Shown here: in pieces, positions 25,597-35,154 of the stretch | Layout of the letters: every line of letters starts with the position of its first letter | Numbering within the stretch: the first letter of the stretch is position 1 | Assembly: GCA_022867625.1 (NCBI GenBank) | Contig: JALIFM010000010.1 | Span: 21,398-85,397, forward strand | Length of the DNA: 64,000 nt | Origin: Lachnospiraceae bacterium NSJ-143 | GTDB taxonomy: Bacteria > Bacillota > Clostridia > Lachnospirales > Anaerotignaceae | Direction: 5' to 3' | Notes under the pieces: model-generated | What the model was told of the DNA's origin: nothing | Database searches by the model: none | The model's input: the letters and a program-made list of their open reading frames with translations, nothing else | Translations under genes and position numbers: made by a program

Positions 25597-27012
25597 TTAC
25601 ATTAAATTTTTTATCCAGTAGCCAAATACTCCTCTTCCCTGCTGTTCCTGGCAGCGCCAGAAATCCTTAAAGCCAAAGCTGTAGGCGCTCTTAACATCTT
25701 CCCTCCTGAATTTTTCAGGCACCGCAAGTACTATTGATTTTTTGTCCAGACTTCTGCCAAGCATAAGGTGGCTGTACTTCAAATCCGAAAGCATTACAAA
25801 CGGATTGAGTATCTCATGCCTGTCAACAGGCAGAAGCCATATTTCGTCCATACATACTCTCACCCAGTCATATGGGCTGTCCTCAAAAGGATACAGCTTT
25901 TCGTTGTGCTCAAACATATAGTCAATGCCGTATTCAGCTTTGTCCCGTTTGTCTTTGCAAATTCCGGCCTCCGCTGTCTTTTGATTGGCCTGCCCCTGCT
26001 CATCTGGTACAGTATTTAAACTGCTTTCCTCTTCTTTGGCGTTGCCCACAGCAATATTTTCCTCTGTCTCCTTGGCAGATGTCTCCTGCGGAGGTCTCGG
26101 TTCATCGGGCTGTTCTTCTTCCGCTGTGTTTTCCTGTTCAATGTTTTCCGCAGGCTCATCGGTATTTTCGGTATTTGCAGTACTTTCCTTATCTGCATTT
26201 TCTTCCGCGCATTTTCTGTTGTAAATTTCGTTGACTTCTTCAGGAGTAAATACTCCGGCCTTCTCAAGCTCGCTCATCTCAGTTTTAAACTGCTCCATTA
26301 TTTTTTTAAACGTGTCATGTACTTTCATTTCTTCCCTGTTTTGTACATACTCCTCATATATCCTTCTGTGCTCGTCTGTCACTATATCCTTAAAGCTTAC
26401 GGCCGACGCGTTTACAAGCCGGCTTTCACTGTCTTTGGCAGAAGATTCCTCCGGTGCTTTTTCGGTATCCATACTTTCCAGTTCACTATTTTGTGTATCA
26501 TTACTTTTCGTATCGAAAACACCCTCCCGTTCAGCCGTACCTGCCTTCTCACTTACCTCCGCGGCTGTGCCGGAAGCCTCGTTTTCAGCCTCTTTATCAG
26601 GCATGCCGTCAGTAAGGTTTTCCGTTTCAGCAGCTTTATCTGTATCAATGCCTGAAACACCTGAATCTGGAGCTGAATTGCCACCATGACCAAAGCTGTT
26701 CATAACACTGTCGATATACCCCTCAAAAAACTCCCCTCTTCTGCCGTAAACCCCAATTGCAGCGCCTGCCGCAACTGATTTTGATGAATGCCTGATGTCA
26801 TTTATATTCAATGATACGGCCTTTTTTTCTGCCTGTCCGATGCTTATGTATTCTTTGTTTTTCCCGTCATAAAATATAATATAAATTTCCCAGCCACTTT
26901 TAATATCCCTGCCTATAACCCTTGCCTGCAAGCTGTTTTCGGCAATATTCAAATAAACCGCCAGACTGCCTGAGCGCATAGAAATAACGCTTTTCGTGAT
27001 TTCTGTATCCAT
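25597..27012 (-). CDS. Unrecognised modular protein with long acidic low-complexity linker
   Basis: 471 residues from the ATG at 27012 after AGGAGGAG; the frame is open further upstream but without a ribosome site. Three parts are visible: a folded N-terminal region (1-115, SLAVYLNIAENSLQARVIGR, then a Gly-rich GYGRRGEFFEGY-like end), a Glu/Ala/Thr/Ser-rich stretch (about 120-360) that is probably disordered, and a folded C-terminal region (about 360-471) rich in Trp and Tyr (LYPFEDSPYDWVRVCMDEIWLLP; FGFKDFWRCQEQQGRG). No signal peptide or membrane segment. I recall similar proteins in Lachnospiraceae annotated only by a DUF. Function unknown. Confidence 0.7.
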   Translation of the reverse strand: MDTEITKSVISMRSGSLAVYLNIAENSLQARVIGRDIKSGWEIYIIFYDGKNKEYISIGQAEKKAVSLNINDIRHSSKSVAAGAAIGVYGRRGEFFEGYIDSVMNSFGHGGNSAPDSGVSGIDTDKAAETENLTDGMPDKEAENEASGTAAEVSEKAGTAEREGVFDTKSNDTQNSELESMDTEKAPEESSAKDSESRLVNASAVSFKDIVTDEHRRIYEEYVQNREEMKVHDTFKKIMEQFKTEMSELEKAGVFTPEEVNEIYNRKCAEENADKESTANTENTDEPAENIEQENTAEEEQPDEPRPPQETSAKETEENIAVGNAKEEESSLNTVPDEQGQANQKTAEAGICKDKRDKAEYGIDYMFEHNEKLYPFEDSPYDWVRVCMDEIWLLPVDRHEILNPFVMLSDLKYSHLMLGRSLDKKSIVLAVPEKFRREDVKSAYSFGFKDFWRCQEQQGRGVFGYWIKNLM

Positions 27013-27164
27013 AAACGCGTCTCCTCCTGTAAAAATCGTATAATAGCCAAGCGAAAGTACCATGTTTAAAATATATGCCGCAGGTATTGTATTATTCCGG
27101 TTGACAAATGTATTGCTTCATAATTATAATTAATCAAAAAACAAAAGAAATGAGGATAGATATT

Positions 27165-27665
27165 TTGCAGACACTACTGGATTTTTTCTTGGGAGTTCTT
27201 CAGGGTAAAATCTCCGCCGGGCCTATTGTCTTTATAGTCTCACTTTTTCCCATTATTGAGCTGAGGGGCGGCATACTGGCCGGATATGCCCTTGGGCTGG
27301 AGCTTCTGCCATCGTTTACCATAGCGTATATCGGCAACCTTATCCCTATACCATTTATACTTTTACTCATAAGGCAGATTTTTAAAATACTCAAGAATAC
27401 TCCTATGAAAAAGCTTGTATTATATTTCGAGAGAAAAGCCCTTGAAAAAAGCGACAACATACAGAAATTCGGCTATTGGGGTCTTTTTATTTTTGTCGCC
27501 ATTCCGCTACCCGGCACAGGAGCATGGACCGGCGCCCTTGCCGCCACTCTTTTAGGGCTGGATATCAAAAAGTCGTTTGTTACAATCGCCGCCGGAGTAT
27601 TTACAGCAGGAGTAATTATGTCAATACTGTCCTTTGGACTGCTCAGCGCTGTTGGAATAGGATAA
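27165..27665 (+). CDS. COG2426-type small membrane protein ('small multidrug export')
   Basis: About 166 residues. The TTG at 27165 follows GAGG by 9 nt and is my preferred start; an ATG at 27150 in the same frame is possible but has no site. It carries about four or five membrane segments with the family signatures VSLFPIIELRGGILAGYALG and IPLPGTGAWTGALAATLLG. The family is annotated as putative small multidrug export protein, but transport has not been firmly shown. It ends 5 bp before rsmA, so the two genes are co-transcribed. Confidence 0.8.
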   Translation: MQTLLDFFLGVLQGKISAGPIVFIVSLFPIIELRGGILAGYALGLELLPSFTIAYIGNLIPIPFILLLIRQIFKILKNTPMKKLVLYFERKALEKSDNIQKFGYWGLFIFVAIPLPGTGAWTGALAATLLGLDIKKSFVTIAAGVFTAGVIMSILSFGLLSAVGIG

Positions 27666-27670
27666 TCGCC

Positions 27671-28543
27671 ATGACAGATAAAATTTCAACACCAATAAAA
27701 ACAAAAGAGATAATAGAAAAGTACGGCTTTTATTTTAAAAAAAATTTTGGCCAGAATTTTCTAATAGACCAGAACGTACTAAAAAATATAGTTTTGGCGG
27801 CTAGAATTACAAAAGACGATTTTGTAATAGAGATTGGCCCCGGAATAGGAAGCCTCACGCAGTTTCTCTGTGACAGCGCAAAAAGCGTATGCGCCATTGA
27901 GATAGACAAAAACCTCATACCGATACTCGGCGATACCCTCGGCGGATACAGCAATATAAAGGTTATAAACGAAGATGTGCTTAAGCTTGACTTAAACGGC
28001 CTTATAGCTGAGGAGGGAGAAGGGAAAAAAGCCAAACTTGCGGCCAACCTTCCCTACTATATAACAACACCCATAATAATGGAGCTTCTTGAAAAGCACG
28101 CCGATATAGAGAGCATGACAGTTATGGTGCAAAAGGAGGTAGCCGACAGAATGCAGGCGCTTCCCGGCACAAAGGATTACGGCGCACTGTCTGTTGCGGT
28201 ACAGTTTTACTGTGACACGCATATTGATTTTATTGTTCCTCCGTCCTGCTTTATGCCAAAGCCGAATGTGGACAGCGCGGTTATCACGCTCACCCTCAGG
28301 CAGAACAGGGTTTCTGTTAAAGATGAGGCGCTTATGTTCAGGATAATCAAATGCGCTTTTGGCCAGAGAAGAAAGACACTCCTTAATGGTATATATAACC
28401 TTGGCGGTTTTAATTTATCAAAGGAAGATATAACAGGAGTCCTTGAGGAATGCGGCCTTGACCCTAAGGTAAGAGGCGAATCCTTAAGCATCAGCCAGTT
28501 TGCTGAGCTTTCTGACATATTTGGTAAAATACTGAAAATTTAA
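27671..28543 (+). CDS. rsmA: 16S rRNA (adenine-1518/1519-N6)-dimethyltransferase
   Basis: 290 residues from the ATG at 27671; the frame extends upstream only as an overlap with the preceding gene. Family motifs are intact: KNFGQNFLID, VIEIGPGIGSLT (SAM motif I), VCAIEIDKNLI, and the catalytic motif NLPYYITTPI (motif IV). The C-terminal helical domain includes CAFGQRRKTLLNG. It dimethylates two adenines in helix 45 of 16S rRNA late in 30S assembly; loss confers kasugamycin resistance in other bacteria. Also called KsgA. Confidence 0.96.
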   Translation: MTDKISTPIKTKEIIEKYGFYFKKNFGQNFLIDQNVLKNIVLAARITKDDFVIEIGPGIGSLTQFLCDSAKSVCAIEIDKNLIPILGDTLGGYSNIKVINEDVLKLDLNGLIAEEGEGKKAKLAANLPYYITTPIIMELLEKHADIESMTVMVQKEVADRMQALPGTKDYGALSVAVQFYCDTHIDFIVPPSCFMPKPNVDSAVITLTLRQNRVSVKDEALMFRIIKCAFGQRRKTLLNGIYNLGGFNLSKEDITGVLEECGLDPKVRGESLSISQFAELSDIFGKILKI

Positions 28544-28547
28544 GCAC

Positions 28548-28582
28548 AAAACAGCCGCGCATATCACATGCGCGGCTGTTTT
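28548..28582. terminator. Bidirectional terminator after rsmA
   Basis: AAAACAGCCGCGCAT / ATGCGCGGCTGTTTT, 15-bp stem, 5-nt loop, between convergent genes. Confidence 0.9.
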
Positions 28583-28592
28583 AACTTTACAT

Positions 28593-30533
28593 TCAGCTGT
28601 CAAAGGCAAATGCCTTTATAAAACCGTCCCGTATAGCGTCGCTTATCCTTCCGGTTTTTAAAACATCACCTACAGGTATCACATTTTCAAACCCGGCCTC
28701 AAAGGCTTTAAGCACATTTTCGTCCGGTTTTACCCCCAGTGAAAGCACAACAGTTTCCGCCTTTATTTCCTTTTCACTTCCGTCCTTTGTATCAACAGTT
28801 ATTATACCTGATTCAGTTATCTCCGTAAGCCTGAGGTTAAGTAGTATCTCCGGAGAGTATGTCTTTATCCTGCCCATTATATCGTTTAATATAACGCTGT
28901 AAATCCCTTTCCCTACGGTATCCCGCATTTCAGCCAATGTAACCTTTACTCCCCTTTCAAGAAGCATTTCGCTTACCTCAAGACCTGTCATGCCTGTGCC
29001 TACAACAACGGCGGTTCTGCCCGTTTTTTTTCTTCCGGTTATTATATCCTCCGGAGTACAGACATTTATGTTTTCTATACCCTTTACATTGGGTATAACA
29101 GGAACGGCACCTGCCGCCACAAACACAGCAGCCGGGTCAAGCTTTTTAATATCTTCCGGCACAGCCTCCTTTCCCAGCACTGTCTTTACGCCGTTTTTTA
29201 TAAGCTGTGTTCTCATAGTCTTTATAAGCTCAGTTATAAGCTCCTTATGAGGCGGCTTATCCGCCAGGTTCATTGTTCCGCCAAGGTGTCCGTCCTTTTC
29301 AAAAAGTGTCACATCAAAGCCTCTTGCCGCAAGTGTTATAGCTGCCTCCATTCCCGCAGGTCCTCCGCCTATTACAGCTACAGCCCTTCCGTTTCCATTC
29401 TTTTTTAATTCCTTATATATATACTCGCTCCCCAGCCTTGGGTTTACAGTGCACATAACCGGCAGGTCATACATCAGAAGCCTCTCCCTGCAGTACATAC
29501 AGCCAATGCACTGGCGTATCTCGTCCGGTCTTCCTTCCTGTGCCTTTTTAATAAATTCCGGGTCAGAAAACTGAGAACGGCCAAGGCCAACAAAATCGCA
29601 TACGCCCTCCTCAAGAAGCTCCTCAGCAAAATCCGGAGTTTTTATTGTGTTTGTGGCTATAACGGGAATGTTTAAAGCCTCCTTAAACGCCTTTGCCACA
29701 TGCTTTTTCCAGCCGGGCCTGTATGAGTACGGGTCACAGTTTGCGTTGCCGTTAAGCGAGCTGCCGTTTGATATGTTTATGACATCTATGCCCTTTTTTT
29801 CAAGATACCTGCCTATCTCAAGGCCATCCTCAAGGCTTAGCATACCTTCAGTCATCTCATCTCCGCATATGCGCACTGATATGGCAAACCCATGCCCAAG
29901 CTCATCTCTTATCCCGTCTATAATCTGACTTATTATCCTCATGCGGTTTTCAAAGCTTCCGCCGTACTCGTCTGTACGCTTATTAAAATACGGGCTGAAA
30001 AATTCAGCCAGCAGATATGAATGGGCCCCGTGAAGCTCTATTCCGTCATAGCCCGCCATTTTGCACCTTACAGCCGCGTCTATAAATTTTCTTTCGGTAT
30101 TTTTTATCTCCTCCACAGTCATCGGCCTTGGCTCAGGTGCTCCCGGCGCAGCTGGTATGCTGCTTGCAGAAACCGGCTGCCTTCCGGTAAGGTGAGGCTT
30201 TGATGTAGCACCGCCGTGGTGAAGCTGGGCAAATATCCGGCAGTCATATTTGTGTACAGCTTCAACAAGCCTCTCCAGCCCTGATATATGCCAGTGCCTT
30301 GATGCCCTCAGGTTTCTCTCTGCCGGTATGCTCTCTATATCGTCAACACCGGTATACTCATTTATTATAAGGCCTATTCCTCCCTTTGCCCTTTCTGAAT
30401 AATATTGTATAATCCTGTCTGTCACAGTACCGTCAGTACCGCTGAAATCAGTGCCCATGGCCACCATAACCGCCCTGTTTTTAATTGTGAGGCTCCCTAT
30501 TGAGCCTTTCTCCAAAAGCTTTTTGTATGCCAA
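28593..30533 (-). CDS. Old-yellow-enzyme family NAD(P)H:flavin oxidoreductase with Fe-S and pyridine nucleotide domains
   Basis: 646 residues from a TTG start with GAGGAGG 8 nt upstream. Residues 1-340 are an FMN TIM barrel (LHHGGATSKP; GYDGIELHGAHSYLLAEFFSP; NKRTDEYGGSFENR). A Cys cluster CIGCMYC with a later Cys near 345-365 binds [4Fe-4S]. From about 390 comes an FAD/NAD domain (VIGGGPAGMEAAITLAARG) with an inserted NADP-type site (VVVGTGMTGLEVSEML). This is the layout of 2,4-dienoyl-CoA reductase and bile-acid or enoate reductases. It would reduce an activated C=C bond; the substrate is not readable. Monocistronic. Confidence 0.88.
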   Translation of the reverse strand: MAYKKLLEKGSIGSLTIKNRAVMVAMGTDFSGTDGTVTDRIIQYYSERAKGGIGLIINEYTGVDDIESIPAERNLRASRHWHISGLERLVEAVHKYDCRIFAQLHHGGATSKPHLTGRQPVSASSIPAAPGAPEPRPMTVEEIKNTERKFIDAAVRCKMAGYDGIELHGAHSYLLAEFFSPYFNKRTDEYGGSFENRMRIISQIIDGIRDELGHGFAISVRICGDEMTEGMLSLEDGLEIGRYLEKKGIDVINISNGSSLNGNANCDPYSYRPGWKKHVAKAFKEALNIPVIATNTIKTPDFAEELLEEGVCDFVGLGRSQFSDPEFIKKAQEGRPDEIRQCIGCMYCRERLLMYDLPVMCTVNPRLGSEYIYKELKKNGNGRAVAVIGGGPAGMEAAITLAARGFDVTLFEKDGHLGGTMNLADKPPHKELITELIKTMRTQLIKNGVKTVLGKEAVPEDIKKLDPAAVFVAAGAVPVIPNVKGIENINVCTPEDIITGRKKTGRTAVVVGTGMTGLEVSEMLLERGVKVTLAEMRDTVGKGIYSVILNDIMGRIKTYSPEILLNLRLTEITESGIITVDTKDGSEKEIKAETVVLSLGVKPDENVLKAFEAGFENVIPVGDVLKTGRISDAIRDGFIKAFAFDS

Positions 30534-30721
30534 AAAAATACCTCCTCAGGCTTGGGTAAATTTTATTCCATTACCATTATAATTCAAATAATAAAACCAC
30601 AGTATATTATTCCTCATCATGCTTATAATTTATCCTTCTTTATTCAATGCTTTATTCAATGGCAGTCCATGCGGCTTTTACTGTCAAAATATCCCAAATA
30701 AACAAAGACGCTTCAAAAGAA

Positions 30722-30750
30722 TTGTTATAGTCCCCATTTTATGATATAAT
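30722..30750 (+). promoter_or_regulatory. Predicted sigma-A promoter for the DegV-family gene
   Basis: TTGTTA (30722-30727), 17-bp spacer, TATAAT (30745-30750), 40 bp before the start codon. Confidence 0.65.
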
Positions 30751-30789
30751 GCAATTTGATTTATGTAAATTTTAAGGGAGGCTTAACAT

Positions 30790-31671
30790 ATGGTAAAAGT
30801 AGCTGTCGCAGCAGACAGTAACAGCGGCATAACTCAAAAGGAAGCCAGAGATTTAGGCATTACCGTAATACCTATGCCTTTTACGATAGACGGAGAGACA
30901 TTTTTTGAGGATATAAACCTTACCCAAAAACAGTTTTACGAGCGCCTTGCGGGCGGTGCTGAAATAGCTACATCTCAGCCGGCTCTGGCTGATGTGACTG
31001 ACTGCTGGAACAACATACTTAAAACATATGACGAGTTAGTCTATATACCTATGTCAAGCGGTTTAAGCGGCTCATGCCAGACAGCACTCATGCTTTCAGG
31101 CGATTTTGACGGAAGGGTACATGTTGTTAATAACCAGCGAATTTCTGTGACACAAAAACAGTCTGTGCTTGACGCTATGGAAATGGCTTCTGCCGGCTTT
31201 GACGGCAGCGCAATAAAGGCATACCTCGAAAAAACAAGGTTTGACTCAAGCATATACATTACTCTTGAGACCCTTGAGTACCTTAAAAAGGGCGGACGCG
31301 TTACCCCTGCTGCTGCGGCATTGGCCTCACTTTTAAAGATAAGGCCTGTTCTTCAGATTCAGGGCGAAAAGCTTGACGCCTTCTCAAAGGCACGCACCAA
31401 AAAACTGGCTAAAAAAATTATGATTAACGCTGTATTAAACGATATGAAAAACCGCTTTGGCAGCAACGAAGCCGGTGATGACGTATGGATACATGTGGCC
31501 TACAGCGGCACAGACAGCTCTGAGGCTGAGGAATTTAAAAAGGAGATACAGCTTATGTTCCCCTCACAGCCTGTAATAACCGACCCGCTTGCTTTAAGCA
31601 TATGCTGTCACATAGGCCCCGGTGCGCTGGCGGCGACATGTATGAAAAAACTCAATATTAATAATATATAA
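30790..31671 (+). CDS. DegV-family (FakB-type) fatty-acid-binding protein
   Basis: 293 residues after GGGAGG. The opening VAVAADSNSGITQKEARDLGITVIPMP and the lipid-binding Ser/Gly loop PMSSGLSGSCQTA (about 87-99) are diagnostic, as is the later TLEYLKKGGRV. Members bind a fatty acid in a closed tunnel and, with the FakA kinase, present it for phosphorylation and use in phospholipid synthesis. FakA is not nearby. Single gene with its own promoter and terminator. Confidence 0.9.
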   Translation: MVKVAVAADSNSGITQKEARDLGITVIPMPFTIDGETFFEDINLTQKQFYERLAGGAEIATSQPALADVTDCWNNILKTYDELVYIPMSSGLSGSCQTALMLSGDFDGRVHVVNNQRISVTQKQSVLDAMEMASAGFDGSAIKAYLEKTRFDSSIYITLETLEYLKKGGRVTPAAAALASLLKIRPVLQIQGEKLDAFSKARTKKLAKKIMINAVLNDMKNRFGSNEAGDDVWIHVAYSGTDSSEAEEFKKEIQLMFPSQPVITDPLALSICCHIGPGALAATCMKKLNINNI

Positions 31672-31672
31672 C

Positions 31673-31711
31673 AAAAAGCCGTATATTCACTTTGAATACT
31701 ACGGCTTTTTT
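31673..31711. terminator. Bidirectional terminator after the DegV-family gene
   Basis: AAAAAGCCGTA / TACGGCTTTTT with an inner ATTC/GAAT helix; serves the DegV-type gene (+) and the convergent gene at 31718 (-). Confidence 0.8.
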
Positions 31712-31717
31712 CATCTG

Positions 31718-32272
31718 TTACTTTTGCTCTATTATATTTCCATTCCTATCATAAAGCTCAATATTTTTTTGAGCGTTTATCATTTTTTCATCGTCATAAA
31801 CTATAAATGTAATTTCCTCAGGCCTTATATTTGATTTAATCGTCCTCTGAGCGCCTGATTCAGTATAACTAATTTTTGCCTCGGCCAAAACCGCCGGACT
31901 TTTATCAGTAACGGCAATCACAGCGCACGGTATTTTGTCTACATAGGCCATTGGGTTAACAAACTCCTGTATTCCGGTATCATATCCTATATATTCAACC
32001 TCATATGTGCCCCTTTTATTATCCCTCAGTATGGCAAGGCCAATGCCTTCCTCACCTGAAACGTCATTATAATTAAAAGCGCACACTTTATTTTCACTTT
32101 TATTGCTGTATGCGAATACGGAAATATCCTCCAGGTTTGAGTATGACTCTATTATTTTTTCCACAGCACTTGTTTTGCTTGTGTTTCCAAGAAAGACAAG
32201 CTTCACAGCAACTATACATATCACACATACAACAATAAATCCGGCGAAAAACTTTTTGTCACTTGAGCTCAT
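31718..32272 (-). CDS. Unrecognised membrane-anchored protein
   Basis: 184 residues. A single N-terminal membrane segment (about 8-29, FFAGFIVVCVICIVAVKLVFL) with a short positive head puts the rest outside the cell or uses it as an uncleaved anchor. The outer part is beta-rich with no motif I recognise. The gene starts 21 bp after the MATE exporter ends, so the two are likely one transcript; an accessory role to the exporter is possible but unproven. Confidence 0.65.
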   Translation of the reverse strand: MSSSDKKFFAGFIVVCVICIVAVKLVFLGNTSKTSAVEKIIESYSNLEDISVFAYSNKSENKVCAFNYNDVSGEEGIGLAILRDNKRGTYEVEYIGYDTGIQEFVNPMAYVDKIPCAVIAVTDKSPAVLAEAKISYTESGAQRTIKSNIRPEEITFIVYDDEKMINAQKNIELYDRNGNIIEQK

Positions 32273-32293
32273 AACATCATAGTCCTTTCGTAT

Positions 32294-33667
32294 TTAAACA
32301 GCCTGCTTTTCAGGCCCGCCAAGCTGAAGCTTGCCAAGCGAGCGTTTAAGGAAAAATATACTCATTAAGACAGCCGCCGTTTCTGCCACAGGAAACGACC
32401 ACCAGACACTGCTCAGGCCGCCTAGTCTGGCAAGCACAAACGCAGACGGAACAAGCACTACTATCTGCCTTACTACAGCAATATAAAGGCTGTAAACCCC
32501 ATGCCCAAATGCCTGACACACGGAGCTTGTTATAATACAGAATCCTGCGAAAATATAGCTGAGGCATACAACCCTCAGTGCGTGCACCCCTATTGACAGC
32601 ATGTCGTCGGAAGCGTTAAAGAGCAAAAGCAGCTTATCTGGTATTACCTCAAAAATTATGAGCCCTGCAAGCATTATGCCAACAGCGTAAATTACGCTGA
32701 GCTTTATGGTTTTGTGTATCCTGTCCGTCCTTCTGGCTCCGTAGTTATATGCCAAAATCGGAACCATGCCGTTATTGAGCCCAAATATCGGCATAAACAC
32801 AAAGCTCTGCAACTTAAAGTAAACGCCGAACACAGCTACAGCCGTAGGTGTAAATACAATAAGTATTTTATTCATAGCGTATGTCATAATGGAGCCTATT
32901 GAAATCATGAGAACCGAAGGTATTCCAATTTCAAGTATTCTTTTGATAACCCCAAAATCAGGTATGATATTTGAGAGCCTGAAATTAATATCAGGGTTTT
33001 TCTTCAAGTTCAGCACCAGCGCCATAAACCCCGCAACACACTGCCCTGTAACAGTTGCATATGCTGCACCGGCAACTCCAAGTTTTGGCGCTCCGAGAAG
33101 GCCGAATATAAGTATAGGGTCAAGAATAATATTTATAACCGCGCCAGTAGTCTGGGTAAACATTGTGTAAAGCGTTCTGCCGGTAGACTGGAGAAGCCTC
33201 TCAAATGTGAGCTGCGCAAATATTCCTATAGAAAGCACCGAGCATATCCTTATATATTCCGTTCCGCCCTCATAAATCTCAGCTATATTTGTCTGGGATT
33301 TCATAAAAATCCCCGCGCCGAATATGCCGAAAAGCAGAAATATCAAAAAGCTTATACCGTTTAAAAGTATGCCCTGCATTGCTGTTTTGTCAGCGGCCTC
33401 CTGCTTCCTTTCGCCAAGGCAGCGCGACAGCACCGCATTTGTGCCTACGCCTATACCGCTTCCCATAGCTATCATAAAGTTCTGTACAGGAAAGGCCATT
33501 GAGACAGCTGTAAGGGCATTTTCGCTCAGCTTGGCTACATAAATGCTGTCAACAACATTATAAAACGCCTGTACTATCATAGATACCATAATAGGTATTG
33601 CCATAGACAAAAGAAGCCTGTTTACGGGCATTGTGCCCATTTTGTTTTCATTCGTGTTGTTTTCCAT
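32294..33667 (-). CDS. MATE-family efflux transporter (first of two)
   Basis: 457 residues with about twelve membrane segments in two related halves, opening MGTMPVNRLLLSMAIPIMVSMIVQAFYNVVDSIYVAKL, a classic MATE N-terminus. The second half starts near FGVIKRILEIGIPSVLMISIGS (about 235). It exports cationic compounds using a Na+ or H+ gradient. Start with GGAGGAGG. It leads a two-gene transcript with the anchored protein at 31718. A second MATE gene at 60093 is clearly related but not adjacent. Confidence 0.92.
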   Translation of the reverse strand: MENNTNENKMGTMPVNRLLLSMAIPIMVSMIVQAFYNVVDSIYVAKLSENALTAVSMAFPVQNFMIAMGSGIGVGTNAVLSRCLGERKQEAADKTAMQGILLNGISFLIFLLFGIFGAGIFMKSQTNIAEIYEGGTEYIRICSVLSIGIFAQLTFERLLQSTGRTLYTMFTQTTGAVINIILDPILIFGLLGAPKLGVAGAAYATVTGQCVAGFMALVLNLKKNPDINFRLSNIIPDFGVIKRILEIGIPSVLMISIGSIMTYAMNKILIVFTPTAVAVFGVYFKLQSFVFMPIFGLNNGMVPILAYNYGARRTDRIHKTIKLSVIYAVGIMLAGLIIFEVIPDKLLLLFNASDDMLSIGVHALRVVCLSYIFAGFCIITSSVCQAFGHGVYSLYIAVVRQIVVLVPSAFVLARLGGLSSVWWSFPVAETAAVLMSIFFLKRSLGKLQLGGPEKQAV

Positions 33668-33950
33668 TTTTCCTCCTCCAAAAGATACATGGAAGGATTA
33701 ATCCCTATATAATTAAATAAAATATTATGTCAATTAATACCCGAAATTCCATTCCACGCATCGTACTTGCTAATATCATACTCGTTTCCCCTGTTTTTCC
33801 GTAAGCTACATTATATTAGATTACTTTAATTTATTCAACATATTTTTTATGTGAACCATATTTAAAGACTGCCGCCGGCTTAAAACCCGCTGAATAAAAA
33901 CAACAGGCGCCTGCCATAACAGTACGCCCGCAATTTTTTTCTGTTTAATT

Positions 33951-35126
33951 TTAGTGGTGGAAAAGCCTTATTCCTGTAAAGCACATAGCCATACCGCATT
34001 TATCAGCAGTGTCTATAACAAGGTCGTCCCTTATTGAGCCTCCCGGCTGTGCCACGTACTTGACGCCGCTCCTGTAAGCCCTTTCTATGTTGTCGCCGAA
34101 TGGGAAAAATGCGTCAGAGCCAAGAGCTACATCTTTCATATTTTTAAGCCATGCCTTCTTCTCCTCGGCTGTAAACACCTCCGGCTTAACCTTGAATATG
34201 CCCTGCCACTTTCCTTCCGCCAGCACATCCATATAATCCTCGCCTATATACAAATCTATAGCGTTGTCTCTGTCAGCGCGGCCTATTGTATCAACAAACT
34301 CAAGACCCATTACCTTAGGGCTCTGGCGAAGGAACCAGTTGTCAGCCTTGCTTGCCGCAAGCCTTGTGCAGTGTATACGGCTCTGCTGTCCGGCGCCTAT
34401 GCCTATAGCCTGACCGCCCTTTGCAAAGCATACAGAGTTTGACTGTGTGTATTTAAGCGTAATAAGTGATATAACAAGGTCAATCTGGCTGAGCTCTGGT
34501 ATTTCCTTATTTTTTGTAACTATATTTTTGAGTATTTCCTTATTGATATCAAGCTCGTTTCTTCCCTGTTCAAACATAACGCCATAAACCTGCTTGCGCT
34601 CAATTTCCTCCGGCCTGTAGGCTTCATCTATCTGTATTATATTATAATTTCCCTTTTTCTTTGACTTGAGTATCTCAAGAGCCTCCGGCTCATAGCCAGG
34701 AGCTATGACTCCGTCTGAAACTTCCCTTTTTATTATGTTTGCTGTAGATACATCGCATATGTCAGAAAGCGATATAAAATCGCCGAAAGAGGACATCCTG
34801 TCAGCGCCCCTCGCTCTGGCGTAAGCGCTTGCCAAAGGCGAAAGCTCGCCCAAATCGTCAACCCAGTAAATTTTCCTCAGGGTTTCATCAAGCTCAATTC
34901 CCACAGCCGCTCCGGCAGGCGATACATGCTTAAATGATGCTGCTGCCGGCAGACCTGTCGCTTCCTTAAGCTCCTTTACCAGCTGCCAGCCGTTGAGGGC
35001 GTCAAGAAAATTTATATACCCCGGCTTGCCGTTAAGCACTGTTATGGGAAGCTCTCCGGTTTCAATAAATATCCTCGACGGTTTCTGGTTAGGATTGCAG
35101 CCGTATTTAAGCGCAAGTTCTTTCAT
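33951..35126 (-). CDS. Stand-alone AICAR formyltransferase
   Basis: 391 residues corresponding only to the C-terminal AICAR transformylase part of PurH. It opens LALKYGCNPNQKPSRIF, like the LRYGENPHQ region of PurH, and has the catalytic Lys-His in SFKHVSPAGAAVG (about 66-78), then the substrate and Cys/Gln region QSNSVCFAKGGQAIGIGAGQQSR. The MGS-like IMP cyclohydrolase domain that precedes it in ordinary PurH is missing. It transfers a formyl group from 10-formyl-THF to AICAR, giving FAICAR. A PurO-like cyclohydrolase gene lies 28 bp upstream and supplies the final ring closure. Confidence 0.92.
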   Translation of the reverse strand: MKELALKYGCNPNQKPSRIFIETGELPITVLNGKPGYINFLDALNGWQLVKELKEATGLPAAASFKHVSPAGAAVGIELDETLRKIYWVDDLGELSPLASAYARARGADRMSSFGDFISLSDICDVSTANIIKREVSDGVIAPGYEPEALEILKSKKKGNYNIIQIDEAYRPEEIERKQVYGVMFEQGRNELDINKEILKNIVTKNKEIPELSQIDLVISLITLKYTQSNSVCFAKGGQAIGIGAGQQSRIHCTRLAASKADNWFLRQSPKVMGLEFVDTIGRADRDNAIDLYIGEDYMDVLAEGKWQGIFKVKPEVFTAEEKKAWLKNMKDVALGSDAFFPFGDNIERAYRSGVKYVAQPGGSIRDDLVIDTADKCGMAMCFTGIRLFHH

Positions 35127-35154
35127 AATTAAAAATCCCCTTTCAAAATACCCC

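Noticed and set aside
33900-33950. CAGGCGCCTG palindrome after the AICAR formyltransferase gene as a terminator
   Set aside because: The perfect repeat has no loop and the alternative pairing is weak, though some T run follows; not supportable.
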